Assembly: GCA_964575185.1 (NCBI GenBank) | Contig: CAZNPW010000035.1 | Coordinates: 1 to 30,887 of the forward strand | Origin: CAZNPW01 sp964575185 | Lineage (GTDB): Bacteria; Pseudomonadota; Alphaproteobacteria; Rhodobacterales; Rhodobacteraceae | Length of the DNA: 30,887 nt | Direction of reading: 5' to 3' | Shown here: positions 14,879 to 23,010 of the stretch, in pieces | How positions within the stretch are numbered: position 1 is the first letter of the stretch | Layout of the letters: every line of letters starts with the position of its first letter | Position numbers and translations under genes: made by a program | Notes under the pieces: model-generated | What the model saw: the letters and a program-made list of their open reading frames with translations, nothing else | Databases searched by the model: none | What the model was told of the DNA's origin: nothing

Positions 14879-14955
14879 TGGCGGGCCCGGAAGGACTTGA
14901 ACCCTCAACCTCGGACTTAGAAGGTCCTTGCTCTATCCAGTTGAGCTACGGGCCC
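14879..14955 (-). tRNA. tRNA-Arg (anticodon TCT)
   Basis: On the minus strand a complete cloverleaf folds: acceptor GGGCCCG with CGGGCCC, D-stem GCTC/GAGC, anticodon loop CTTCTAA giving TCT (reads AGA/AGG arginine codons), a 5-nt variable loop, and T-arm GAGGG-TTCAAGT-CCTTC. The discriminator is G and CCA is encoded (77 nt in all). The first pair of the anticodon stem (A27-G43) is a mismatch; the other stems pair, with one G-U in the T-stem. AGA and AGG are rare codons in so GC-rich a genome. Confidence 0.95.
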
Positions 14956-14985
14956 CGCCGGGGCGTCATGCCCCGGCCCGCAGCG

Positions 14986-15453
14986 TCAGGCAAGCGCCTT
15001 GGTCATGAAGACGCTGTTCGGATCGGGGGCATAGCCCTCGAACGGCGGGCACGCGGCATAGCCCGCGCGGGCATACAGCGCCCGGGCGCCGGCGAAGCCC
15101 GGCTGCACGCCGGTTTCCAGCGACAGCCGACCCAGCCCGTCGGCCCGCGCGCAGGCCTCGAGATGCGCCAGCATCCGCCGCGACAGCCCCCGGCCGCGGT
15201 GCTCGGCCAGGACGTGCATCGACTTGATCTCGCCACCCCCGCCCGCAAGCCGCTTGACCGCCCCCATCGCCACCGGCACGCCCGCGTCGCGCAGCACGAA
15301 GAACCGGATGCCCGGGGCAGCAAGCGCGCCTGCGTCCATCATGTGGATGCTCTCGGGCGGCGTCTCGGCGTGCATGTCGGCGGTGTGGCGCGCCATCAAG
15401 AGGTGAAGGTCCGCCCCCAGCGGCGACTCCTCGGCGATCGTCAGTGCGTCCAT
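14986..15453 (-). CDS. GNAT-family N-acetyltransferase
   Basis: The 155-residue product is a single GNAT domain, expected to move an acetyl group from acetyl-CoA to an amine. Motif A, VLAEHRGRGLSRRML (residues 81-95), contains the R-G-R-G-L pyrophosphate-binding loop that follows the splayed beta strand EIKSMHV. ARALYARAGYAACPPFEGYA near 124-142 is the usual motif B region. An AAGGG lies a few bases upstream of the ATG. The start overlaps the 3' end of the complex I subunit gene by 13 nt, so the two are translated from one mRNA. The tRNA-Arg gene follows 30 bp downstream. The acceptor substrate is unknown. Confidence 0.85.
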   Translation of the reverse strand: MDALTIAEESPLGADLHLLMARHTADMHAETPPESIHMMDAGALAAPGIRFFVLRDAGVPVAMGAVKRLAGGGGEIKSMHVLAEHRGRGLSRRMLAHLEACARADGLGRLSLETGVQPGFAGARALYARAGYAACPPFEGYAPDPNSVFMTKALA

Positions 15454-15752
15454 TGGCCCTTGCGGTCCGTCGCGAAGTTCTCGCCATAGCCGCGCGCGCG
15501 GACGTTCTGCGCCCGCGGCTTGGGCATCACCACGTCGGCCTCGATCCCCTGCGCGCGGGCGTAGGCCAGCGCCGCCTCGGCGGTCGGGAAGGACAGGCTG
15601 ACCTGCGCCTGGGTGTCGGCGCTGCCCGTCCAGCCCATCAGCGGGTCGATGTCCTTGGCGTCCGCTGGGCCGAACTCCAGCACCCAGGCGCGGGTGCGGG
15701 CGGTGCCGGACTGCATCGCGGTGCGGGCGGGCTGGTAGATGCGGGCGCGCAT
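15441..15752 (-). CDS. NADH dehydrogenase (complex I) accessory subunit, NDUFS4-like (ETC complex I subunit)
   Basis: The 103-residue protein starts MRARIYQPARTAMQSGTA and contains WVLEFGPADAKDIDPLMGWT and then a region with YARAQGIEADVV, the pattern of the NDUFS4/ETC complex I subunit family. In alphaproteobacteria such as Paracoccus this protein is an accessory subunit on the matrix-arm side of complex I. An AGAGGA lies about 8 nt before the ATG. The open frame extends upstream to 15878 without family similarity, so the internal ATG is preferred. It is the first gene of a pair with the overlapping GNAT gene. Main nuo genes are not in the window, as is usual for this subunit. Confidence 0.88.
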   Translation of the reverse strand: MRARIYQPARTAMQSGTARTRAWVLEFGPADAKDIDPLMGWTGSADTQAQVSLSFPTAEAALAYARAQGIEADVVMPKPRAQNVRARGYGENFATDRKGQWTH

Positions 15753-15779
15753 GACGGTCCTCTTCGGCAGCGACGGGCG

Positions 15780-15795
15780 GGCCGATGTATCGGCC
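15780..15795. promoter_or_regulatory. Short inverted repeat upstream of the complex I subunit gene
   Basis: GGCCGAT-GT-ATCGGCC is a 7-bp inverted repeat centred 36 bp upstream of the start codon at 15752. Its place fits an operator in the promoter or a hairpin in the leader. There is no independent support for either. Confidence 0.3.
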
Positions 15796-15818
15796 AAAGC
15801 CCGCGGCGGCGCAAGGTG

Positions 15819-15874
15819 GCTGCCGGTCGCGCGGCCAGGGGTGTGGGGTGGGTGTGCGGCGCGCGACCGGCAGC
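15819..15874. repeat. 15-bp perfect inverted repeat with 26-nt loop
   Basis: GCTGCCGGTCGCGCG at 15819-15833 is exactly mirrored by CGCGCGACCGGCAGC at 15860-15874. The loop is rich in G and T on the plus strand. It lies in the 220-bp spacer between the end of the methyltransferase gene and the complex I subunit gene, both leftward, where the stem could terminate or attenuate transcription. No U-run follows it. Confidence 0.6.
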
Positions 15875-15972
15875 GCATGTGCTGCTTGCCGGGCCAGATT
15901 GCGGCAAACCCGGGCCGGATGCAACCATCGGATGCGCCAGGCCCGCAGTCTTTCGTTAAAATTGCGCGGACC

Positions 15973-16815
15973 TCAGGTCTTCTGCAGCGACAGGATCAGA
16001 TAGCGGTTGTGGCGGCGGAACACCTCGGCGGTGCGCTCCTGCGCGGTCAGCCGCGCCATCAGGGCCTTCCGCTTGCGGGCCGACACCAGCCGCGCGAGCC
16101 GCCCCGCGACCCAGGCCAGCCCGGGCCGCTTCGCCCGCACCTCGGTGCCCGCCCGCGTGACGGCATGGCCCAGCACGTTGAAGAACCCCTGCTCGAGGTC
16201 GATCGAGGGCGCGACGCCGTCGGTGATGTCCTCCTCGGCCAGCACGCGCAGCGGCAGCGTGGAAAGCAGCGCGCGGAAGGCGGCCAGGGAATGCCCGCCG
16301 CCGGGCTTGCGCCCGCCCGCGGGGTCATGCGCGTCCGACCGGAAGCAGTCGGCGATCAGCACCCGCCCCCCGGGCGCGAGCAGCGGCAGGCAGCGCGGCA
16401 GCCCGTCGCGCAGGCCGACATACTGGAAGCTTTCGGACCACAGGCACAGGTCATACGGCCCCGCGCCCGCGAAATCCTGGAACCGGCATGCGTGCACCGC
16501 CGCCTGCGGCGCGTTGGCGCGGCAGCGCGCGGCGAGGAAGGCCGAGGGTACCACGATCTCCACCCGGTGGCCCCGCGCGACCAGCGCGCGCGCCGTCTCG
16601 CCCGCGCCGCCGCCGATGTCGAGGATGCGCAGCTTCCCCTCGGGCAGATGCGCGAGCAGCCGGGCCGAATAGGCCTCCTGCGCGGCGCGCAGGTTGCCCG
16701 CCGTCACCTCCAGCCCGTCCCACAGCCCGTAATGCAGGTTCTCCGCCCCGGTCAGCCAGCGGACCAGCGCCACCCCCGCGTCCAGGCCCACGGCCCGCGT
16801 GTCGATCCGCGCCAT
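15973..16815 (-). CDS. Class I SAM-dependent methyltransferase
   Basis: From the ATG at 16815 the product has 280 residues. Motif I, ILDIGGGAGET (64-74), is the SAM-binding glycine loop of the Rossmann-like methyltransferases; acidic residue 2 and PYDLCLWSESFQYVG (motif IV region) and LAPGGRVLIADCF (motif V-like) follow in order. The region before motif I (MARIDTRAVGLDAGVALVRW and HYGLWDG) resembles methyltransferases acting on lipids or small molecules, and the C-terminal 60 residues are very basic. An upstream ATG at 16836 would add seven residues; the inner ATG has G-rich sequence just upstream. It is divergent from uvrB with 62 bp between the start codons. Substrate unknown. Confidence 0.8.
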   Translation of the reverse strand: MARIDTRAVGLDAGVALVRWLTGAENLHYGLWDGLEVTAGNLRAAQEAYSARLLAHLPEGKLRILDIGGGAGETARALVARGHRVEIVVPSAFLAARCRANAPQAAVHACRFQDFAGAGPYDLCLWSESFQYVGLRDGLPRCLPLLAPGGRVLIADCFRSDAHDPAGGRKPGGGHSLAAFRALLSTLPLRVLAEEDITDGVAPSIDLEQGFFNVLGHAVTRAGTEVRAKRPGLAWVAGRLARLVSARKRKALMARLTAQERTAEVFRRHNRYLILSLQKT

Positions 16816-16877
16816 CCCCGTCCCCCCGCCGCGCATGTCGGAAGCGGGTGCCTTGAATGCAAGCCGAAAGAGGGCAA

Positions 16878-19085
16878 ATGTGGGCCATGCCCCACAACAC
16901 CAACAACGCGCTCACCGAACGGCCCGACGTGCTGGTGCGGCCCAAGCTCGAAGGCGGCCGCCGCTTCGTGCTCGCCTCGCCCTTCCAGCCCGCGGGCGAC
17001 CAGCCCACCGCCATCGCCGAACTGGTGGCGGGGATCGACGCGGGCGAGCAGAACCAGGTGCTGCTCGGCGCCACGGGCACGGGCAAGACCTTCACCATGG
17101 CCAAGATCATCGAGGCGACGCAGCGCCCGGCCATCATCCTCGCGCCGAACAAGACGCTCGCGGCCCAGCTCTACGGCGAGTTCAAGGGCTTCTTCCCCGA
17201 CAACGCGGTCGAATACTTCGTCAGCTACTACGACTACTACCAGCCCGAGGCCTACGTTCCCCGGTCGGACACCTACATCGAGAAGGAATCCCAGATCAAC
17301 GAACAGATCGACCGGATGCGCCACTCGGCCACCCGGGCGCTTCTGGAACGCGACGACGTCATCATCGTCGCCTCGGTCAGTTGCATCTACGGCATCGGCT
17401 CGGTCGAGACCTATTCGGCGATGACGCAGGACATGGTCGCGGGGCAGTCCTACGACCAGCGCCGCGTCCTGGCGGAACTCGTGGCCCAGCAATACCGCCG
17501 CAACGACCAGGCCTTCGCCCGCGGCAGCTTCCGCGTCCGCGGCGATTCGGTCGAGGTCTGGCCCGCGCACCTCGAGGACCGCGCCTGGCGGTTCTCCTTC
17601 TTCGGCAACGAGCTGGAATCGATCGTCGAGTTCGACCCGCTCACCGGCGCCAGGACCGACACCTTCAGGCAGGTCCGCATCTACGCGAACAGCCACTACG
17701 TCACCCCCCGCCCGACGCTCCAGCAGGCGACGCAGGGCATCAAGGCCGAGCTGCGTGCCCGCCTCGACCAGCTCGTGGCCGAGGGCAAGCTCCTCGAGGC
17801 GCAGCGCCTCGAACAGCGCACCAACTTCGACCTCGAGATGCTCGAGGCGACGGGGTCGTGCAACGGGATCGAGAACTACTCGCGCTACCTCACCGGCCGC
17901 GCCCCCGGCGAGCCGCCGCCGACGCTGTTCGAGTTCATCCCCGACAGCGCCATCGTCTTCGCAGACGAATCGCACGTCTCGGTCCCCCAGATCGGGGGCA
18001 TGTACCGCGGCGACTACCGCCGCAAGTTCACCCTAGCCGAACACGGCTTCCGCCTGCCCTCCTGCATGGACAACCGCCCGCTCAAGTTCGAGGAATGGGA
18101 CGCGATGCGGCCGCAATCCGTCTTCGTCTCCGCCACCCCGGCGGCCTGGGAGATCGAGCAGGCCGGCGGCGTCTTCGCCGAGCAGGTCATCCGCCCCACC
18201 GGCCTGCTCGACCCGCCCGTCGAGATCCGCCCCGTCGACATGCAGGTCGACGACCTCCTCGACGAGATCCGCCGCGTCGCCCTCCGGAGCCTCCGCGTCC
18301 TCGTCACCGTCCTGACCAAGCGCATGGCCGAGGACCTGACCGACTACCTCCACGAACAGGGCGTCCGCGTCCGCTACATGCACTCCGACATCGACACGAT
18401 CGAACGCATCGAGATCCTCCGCGACCTCCGCCTCGGGGCCTTCGACGTGCTCGTCGGCATCAACCTTTTGCGCGAGGGCCTCGACATCCCCGAATGCGGC
18501 CTCGTCGCCATCCTCGACGCGGACAAGGAGGGATTTCTCCGCTCGGAGACGTCGCTGGTGCAGACCATCGGCCGCGCCGCCCGCAACGCCGAAGGCCGCG
18601 TCATCATGTATGCCGACCGCATCACCGGCAGCATGGAACGCGCGCTGGCCGAGACCAACCGCCGCCGCGAGAAGCAGCAGGCCTACAACGTCGCGCACGG
18701 CATCACCCCCGAAACCGTGCGGAAGAACGTCGAGGACGTCCTCGCCGGCCTTTGGCAGGGCGACACCGACCAGGCCCGCATCACCACGAAGGTGGACAAG
18801 ACGCTGGGAGGCGGGCCCATGGTCGGCGGCAACCTCGCCGCCCATCTCGACGCCCTCCGCGCCCGGATGCGCAAGGCCGCCGAGAACCTGGAGTTCGAGG
18901 AGGCCGCGCGCCTGCGCGACGAGGTCAAGCGGCTCGAGGCGGTGGAGCTCGCCGTCGCCGACGACCCCCTCGCCCGCCAGTCCGCCATCGACGAGGCCGT
19001 CGACACCGCCACGAAATCCTCCGGCCGCTCCACCGCCGGCCGCCCGGGCCAGCGCGGCGGCAAACGGTCCCGGGGGCGCAGATGA
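16878..19085 (+). CDS. uvrB: UvrABC excision nuclease subunit B
   Basis: UvrB is the DNA-damage-verifying helicase-like subunit of nucleotide excision repair; it receives DNA from UvrA and recruits UvrC. Walker A GATGTGKT lies at residues 64-71 (735-residue version). The beta-hairpin that clamps DNA is visible in SYYDYYQPEAYVP, and the helicase C-terminal half contains TVLTKRMAEDLTDYL, RYMHSDIDTIER, LLREGLDIPE and QTIGRAARN. The C-terminal UVR domain (RMRKAAENLEFEEAARLRDE) binds UvrC. A Lys/Arg/Gly-rich tail follows. AGAGGG ends 4 nt before the ATG at 16878, so this start is preferred over 16857 and 16887. No alphaproteobacterial LexA box (GTTC-N7-GTTC) was seen upstream. Confidence 0.97.
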   Translation: MWAMPHNTNNALTERPDVLVRPKLEGGRRFVLASPFQPAGDQPTAIAELVAGIDAGEQNQVLLGATGTGKTFTMAKIIEATQRPAIILAPNKTLAAQLYGEFKGFFPDNAVEYFVSYYDYYQPEAYVPRSDTYIEKESQINEQIDRMRHSATRALLERDDVIIVASVSCIYGIGSVETYSAMTQDMVAGQSYDQRRVLAELVAQQYRRNDQAFARGSFRVRGDSVEVWPAHLEDRAWRFSFFGNELESIVEFDPLTGARTDTFRQVRIYANSHYVTPRPTLQQATQGIKAELRARLDQLVAEGKLLEAQRLEQRTNFDLEMLEATGSCNGIENYSRYLTGRAPGEPPPTLFEFIPDSAIVFADESHVSVPQIGGMYRGDYRRKFTLAEHGFRLPSCMDNRPLKFEEWDAMRPQSVFVSATPAAWEIEQAGGVFAEQVIRPTGLLDPPVEIRPVDMQVDDLLDEIRRVALRSLRVLVTVLTKRMAEDLTDYLHEQGVRVRYMHSDIDTIERIEILRDLRLGAFDVLVGINLLREGLDIPECGLVAILDADKEGFLRSETSLVQTIGRAARNAEGRVIMYADRITGSMERALAETNRRREKQQAYNVAHGITPETVRKNVEDVLAGLWQGDTDQARITTKVDKTLGGGPMVGGNLAAHLDALRARMRKAAENLEFEEAARLRDEVKRLEAVELAVADDPLARQSAIDEAVDTATKSSGRSTAGRPGQRGGKRSRGRR

Positions 19086-19153
19086 AACCCGTCCTCCTTT
19101 TCGCCCTCCTCACCCCCGCCGCCTGCGGCGTTCCCGTCGTCCCTCTGATCTGA
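19082..19153 (+). CDS. Predicted 23-residue micro-lipoprotein, coupled to uvrB
   Basis: The ATG overlaps the uvrB stop (ATGA), and 23 codons follow: a Lys at position 2, a hydrophobic stretch VLLFALLTPAA, then Cys15 and GVPVVPLI. This is a miniature bacterial lipoprotein: signal peptide, lipobox-like PAAC and an eight-residue mature peptide. The -3 residue is Pro rather than Leu, which is a weak point. The coupling to uvrB and the protein-like pattern argue for a real gene. The function is unknown; it would be anchored in the inner or outer membrane. Confidence 0.55.
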   Translation: MKPVLLFALLTPAACGVPVVPLI

Positions 19154-19213
19154 CCGCCAGGCTGATGCGATCCTTGCGACTCACCCTGCCGCACAACCGT
19201 TAAGAATGCGTCG

Positions 19214-19390
19214 ATGAAACTCCTCGACCCCCAGCACCCCTTCTTCCGCAACCCCTGGGCCCGCTGGCTCACCACCCTCGTCCCCCTCGCCTGGGCGGGG
19301 GTGGAGATCTGGTTGGGCAACCCCGCCTGGGCCGTGCTCTTCGGCGCGGCGGGGCTTTACGCGGGCTGGCTGCTGATCCTGCGGCGATAG
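19214..19390 (+). CDS. Small two-helix membrane protein, hypothetical
   Basis: A 58-codon frame from ATG 19214 to TAG encodes MKLLDPQHPFFRNPWARW followed by two hydrophobic segments, TTLVPLAWAGVEIWL (about 19-33) and PAWAVLFGAAGLYAGWLLIL (about 37-56), ending in two arginines. The pattern of a charged start with DPxHPFFR and two membrane helices matches small conserved hypothetical membrane proteins of Rhodobacteraceae as far as I recall. The gene lies 60 bp after the micro-lipoprotein. AT-rich bases (GTTAAGAAT, 19199-19207) just upstream could be promoter or leader sequence. The function is unknown. Confidence 0.65.
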   Translation: MKLLDPQHPFFRNPWARWLTTLVPLAWAGVEIWLGNPAWAVLFGAAGLYAGWLLILRR

Positions 19391-19438
19391 CGCCGTCGCG
19401 GCGCGTCAGCGACCTCACCCGCCCCGCAGGCCCGCCGC

Positions 19439-19458
19439 GTCCCGGCGCAGGCCGGGAC
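19439..19458. terminator. GC hairpin after the small membrane protein gene
   Basis: GTCCCGGC-GCAG-GCCGGGAC forms an 8-bp perfect stem with a 4-nt loop, 48 nt after the stop at 19390. It has no U-run. It may end the uvrB transcript. The rest of 19391-19576 is G/C-rich and holds nothing else recognisable. Confidence 0.4.
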
Positions 19459-19576
19459 CTCACCCTCACCGAACGGATCACGCCGCCGCCCGGGGGACCT
19501 CCCCGCCCCGCGCGCGACGGGGTGGGAAAGGGGGCCGCCCGCCCCCCGTTGCGCCCGTCTGCCGACCTGCGCGCGG

Positions 19577-19631
19577 GAAGACAGGTGGAAGACGCCCGGA
19601 AGACGCCCGGAAGACGCTTTCAAGACACCCC
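19577..19631. repeat. Five-unit 11-bp tandem repeat with GAAGAC core
   Basis: Five consecutive 11-bp units begin GAAGACAGGTG, GAAGACGCCCG, GAAGACGCCCG, GAAGACGCTTT and CAAGACACCCC. Units 2 and 3 are identical. The core A-A-G-A-C is kept in all five, so equivalent bases recur about once per helical turn. The array ends 93 bp before the entericidin-like start and 33 bp before its promoter candidate. Confidence 0.75.
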
Positions 19632-19664
19632 GAAACCCCTTGATGGCGCAACGGACTTTCCCCG

Positions 19665-19689
19665 GGAACACTTTTCCGCGTTCCGCGTT
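19665..19689 (+). promoter_or_regulatory. EcfG (general stress sigma factor)-like promoter for the entericidin-like gene
   Basis: GGAAC (19665-19669) and CGTT (19686-19689) are separated by 16 bp, which matches the published alphaproteobacterial EcfG consensus GGAAC-N16/17-CGTT. The implied transcript start would be near 19697, leaving a short leader before the ATG at 19725. Whether this organism has EcfG cannot be seen here. Confidence 0.5.
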
Positions 19690-19724
19690 TCCCCCCCGAG
19701 CGTTTCCAACCGAAAGACCTCGCC

Positions 19725-19856
19725 ATGACCCCCTTCCGCCTCCTCCTGATTGCATCCGTCTTCGCGCTGAGCGCCTGCGCAACCGTCGAGGGATTCGGCG
19801 AGGACGTGCAAACGGCAGGGCAGGTGATTGAGAGTGAGGCGGTGCAGGCGCAGTGA
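19725..19856 (+). CDS. Entericidin-like small lipoprotein
   Basis: The 43-residue product has a signal peptide MTPFRLLLIASV, a good lipobox LSAC with Cys18, and a short mature part ATVEGFGEDVQTAGQVIESE, the pattern of the entericidin A/B family. Entericidins are small membrane lipoproteins, in E. coli induced in stationary phase; EcnA and EcnB form a toxin-antidote pair there. No second family member lies nearby. The gene stands alone with its own promoter candidate at 19665-19689 and the 11-bp repeat array upstream. Confidence 0.8.
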   Translation: MTPFRLLLIASVFALSACATVEGFGEDVQTAGQVIESEAVQAQ

Positions 19857-19866
19857 GTTGGGCAGG

Positions 19867-20538
19867 CTAGAACGCAATCGGCGGATTGATTGGTATTGAT
19901 CCGTCCGCGGATGGCTGAGGTTCTGCAATTGCACGTTGGAACTGCGAAAGCCTTACTGCCGCCTGTGCCTTCTCGACGTATTTTGGTTCACTATGTGCAA
20001 GCCGCGCCAATTGAAGTGGCGAATACGCCTTGTTGAAAAGCGCCACGCCACATTGGAAAAAGACGGCCCCATAGTGAGCTTCGAGTTCATCTGCATCCTG
20101 AGAAACAATAGTGTTTCCGTGCGAGCCGCTGCCTAGCTTGAAGTGCTTTGTTGTAGCTGATTTTCTATGGTGCTCGGCTGCCAAATGTGCAAGTTCGTGA
20201 GCGAGCACAAAGTTGTAGGTCATGTGGCCTGAGCGCGCCTTCTCAAGAAGTCCTTTGCTCGCCACCAGCCTAACTTCTCCATTAAAAGAAACGACAGAAG
20301 CCTTGAGTTTGATGTCTTGGCCCGTGGGATCGTTATGGACAACGATCTTCATAAAATCACAATCCTTTACCAACCACTCCCAAAAATCGACCATGTTAAA
20401 AAACTCGTGATCTTCCGCGAAAATACGTCGGTATCCAACCATCGTCTTGTAGATTGACGCCGCCCGAGCGACAGAAATTGTAATCTTGTGCGATGCGTTC
20501 ACTTTCGCCCCCAGCAGCCACTGGCGTTCTACACCCAA
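19867..20538 (-). CDS. ImmA/IrrE-like zinc metallopeptidase, orphan, GC-poor
   Basis: The 223-residue frame starts at a TTG; a GTG at 20502 preceded by GGGGGCGAAA is an equally good start (211 residues). FVLAHELAHLAAEHH at residues 110-124 has the zincin motif His114-Glu115-x-x-His118, and DADELEAHYGAVFF (148-161) supplies the probable third ligand, as in ImmA/IrrE peptidases. Such enzymes cleave repressors or antitoxins in mobile-element control, or regulators of stress. No HTH partner gene is next to it. Hand counts of two 60-base lines give about 45% and 55% GC, far below the neighbours, and rare codons such as AGA and TTA-type triplets appear: signs of transfer. It lies between entericidin and lepA, ending 10 bp from the convergent entericidin stop. 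Confidence 0.7.
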   Translation of the reverse strand: MGVERQWLLGAKVNASHKITISVARAASIYKTMVGYRRIFAEDHEFFNMVDFWEWLVKDCDFMKIVVHNDPTGQDIKLKASVVSFNGEVRLVASKGLLEKARSGHMTYNFVLAHELAHLAAEHHRKSATTKHFKLGSGSHGNTIVSQDADELEAHYGAVFFQCGVALFNKAYSPLQLARLAHSEPKYVEKAQAAVRLSQFQRAIAEPQPSADGSIPINPPIAF

Positions 20539-20567
20539 GCCGCTGGCAGCGCGGCCTATGTGTAACC

Positions 20568-20573
20568 ACTATA
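20568..20573 (-). promoter_or_regulatory. Candidate -10 box for the ImmA-like gene
   Basis: TATAGT on the minus strand matches the -10 consensus at five of six positions and lies 30 bp before the TTG start. No good -35 is found 16-18 bp upstream. The surrounding spacer 20539-20637 is GC-poor like the gene, so the promoter probably arrived with it. Confidence 0.3.
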
Positions 20574-20637
20574 GCTTGGGCTTGAGGCTTAGGATACCAC
20601 AATCTCGCGGACTGTGCGGCAGCAGGTTCGCTGGCCA

Positions 20638-20694
20638 GCCCGATCCTCGCGGATCGGGCGTTCGGGCCTGACGACCTTCCACCGGAAGGTCGTC
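20638..20694. terminator. Two consecutive strong hairpins downstream of lepA
   Basis: GCCCGATCC-TCGC-GGATCGGGC (20638-20659, 9-bp stem) and GACGACCTTCC-ACC-GGAAGGTCGTC (20670-20694, 11-bp stem) lie 11 nt beyond the lepA stop, on the GC-rich side of the boundary with the transferred segment. They lack U-runs but would form stable stems in the lepA mRNA 3' end. They resemble in style the palindrome array at 9361-9428. Confidence 0.6.
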
Positions 20695-20704
20695 CGGGCG
20701 GCCC

Positions 20705-22504
<1,800 letters not shown>

Positions 22505-22558
22505 CGCGGGGATATGCGGGGGAAGGCGGCAGGGGTCAAGCGCCGCGCCAAGTCGTCC

Positions 22559-22612
22559 CTTCTTTCCGGATACAAATACTCCACGGGGGGTGTGGGGGGT
22601 GTGAAACCCCCC
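22559..22612 (+). repeat. Dispersed hairpin element, copy 4
   Basis: CTTTCCGGATACAAATACTC leads into CACGGGGGGTGT and a stem GGGGGGT (22594-22600) and ACCCCCC (22606-22612) with loop GTGAA. It sits in the divergent spacer between lepA (start 22504) and the lipoprotein gene (start 22680). The stem sequence is the same as in copy 2. Relative to lepA it has the orientation that copy 2 has relative to the mttB-like gene. Confidence 0.7.
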
Positions 22613-22679
22613 ACCGACGGCGCCGTTGATCGCCTCTGCCGGGCGTTGTATCCACTGGCAAAACAAGAAGGGCAGCGCG

Positions 22680-22997
22680 ATGCGGGCAGGTATGGCGGCG
22701 ATGCTGGCGGTGGCGGTGCTGGCAGGGTGCGGGGGTGGCGGGCGGGCGGACCCGACGGGACCGATCGCGCGGGCCTGCAACGCGAGCGACCGCGACGCGG
22801 CCAGCCGGCAGGCCTGCGCCTGCATCCAGGTCGTGGCGAACCGGAGCCTGTCGGACGCCGATCAGCGCCGGGGGGCGCGGTTCTTCCGCAACCCCGACCG
22901 CGCCCAGAACGTGCGGCTGTCGGACACGCGCGCGGACGACGCCTTCTGGCAACGCTGGACGGCCTACGGGCAGGCGGCCGAGGCCCAGTGCAGTTGA
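22680..22997 (+). CDS. Small secreted lipoprotein, hypothetical
   Basis: The ATG at 22680, preceded by AAGAAGG, gives 105 residues. The signal peptide MRAGMAAMLAVAVLAGC has the lipobox LAGC with Cys17, followed by a Gly-rich linker. The mature domain contains four further cysteines (ACNASDR, ACACIQVV and the C-terminal QCS) and the segment LSDADQRRGARFFRNPDRAQ, a pattern I recall from short Rhodobacteraceae proteins often labelled 'arginine transporter'. That label has no evident experimental basis and is not adopted. The cysteines are expected to form disulfides in the periplasm. It converges with the dioxygenase gene, the stops being 13 bp apart. Confidence 0.7.
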   Translation: MRAGMAAMLAVAVLAGCGGGGRADPTGPIARACNASDRDAASRQACACIQVVANRSLSDADQRRGARFFRNPDRAQNVRLSDTRADDAFWQRWTAYGQAAEAQCS

Positions 22998-23010
22998 GCG
23001 GGCGCAGCGT

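Noticed and set aside
16857..16877. uvrB start at 16857
   Set aside because: The extra seven residues have no supporting ribosome binding site, while AGAGGG is well spaced for the ATG at 16878.
16815..16878. LexA (SOS) box in front of uvrB
   Set aside because: No GTTC-N7-GTTC or its complement was found in the spacer between the methyltransferase and uvrB starts.
19577..19631. Possible CRISPR or coding repeat
   Set aside because: Units are 11 bp, without spacers, and no open frame with protein-like sequence covers them.
22680..22997. 'Arginine transporter' as name for the small lipoprotein
   Set aside because: A 105-residue cysteine-containing lipoprotein has no membrane helices beyond its signal peptide and cannot be a transporter by itself; the label seems propagated.
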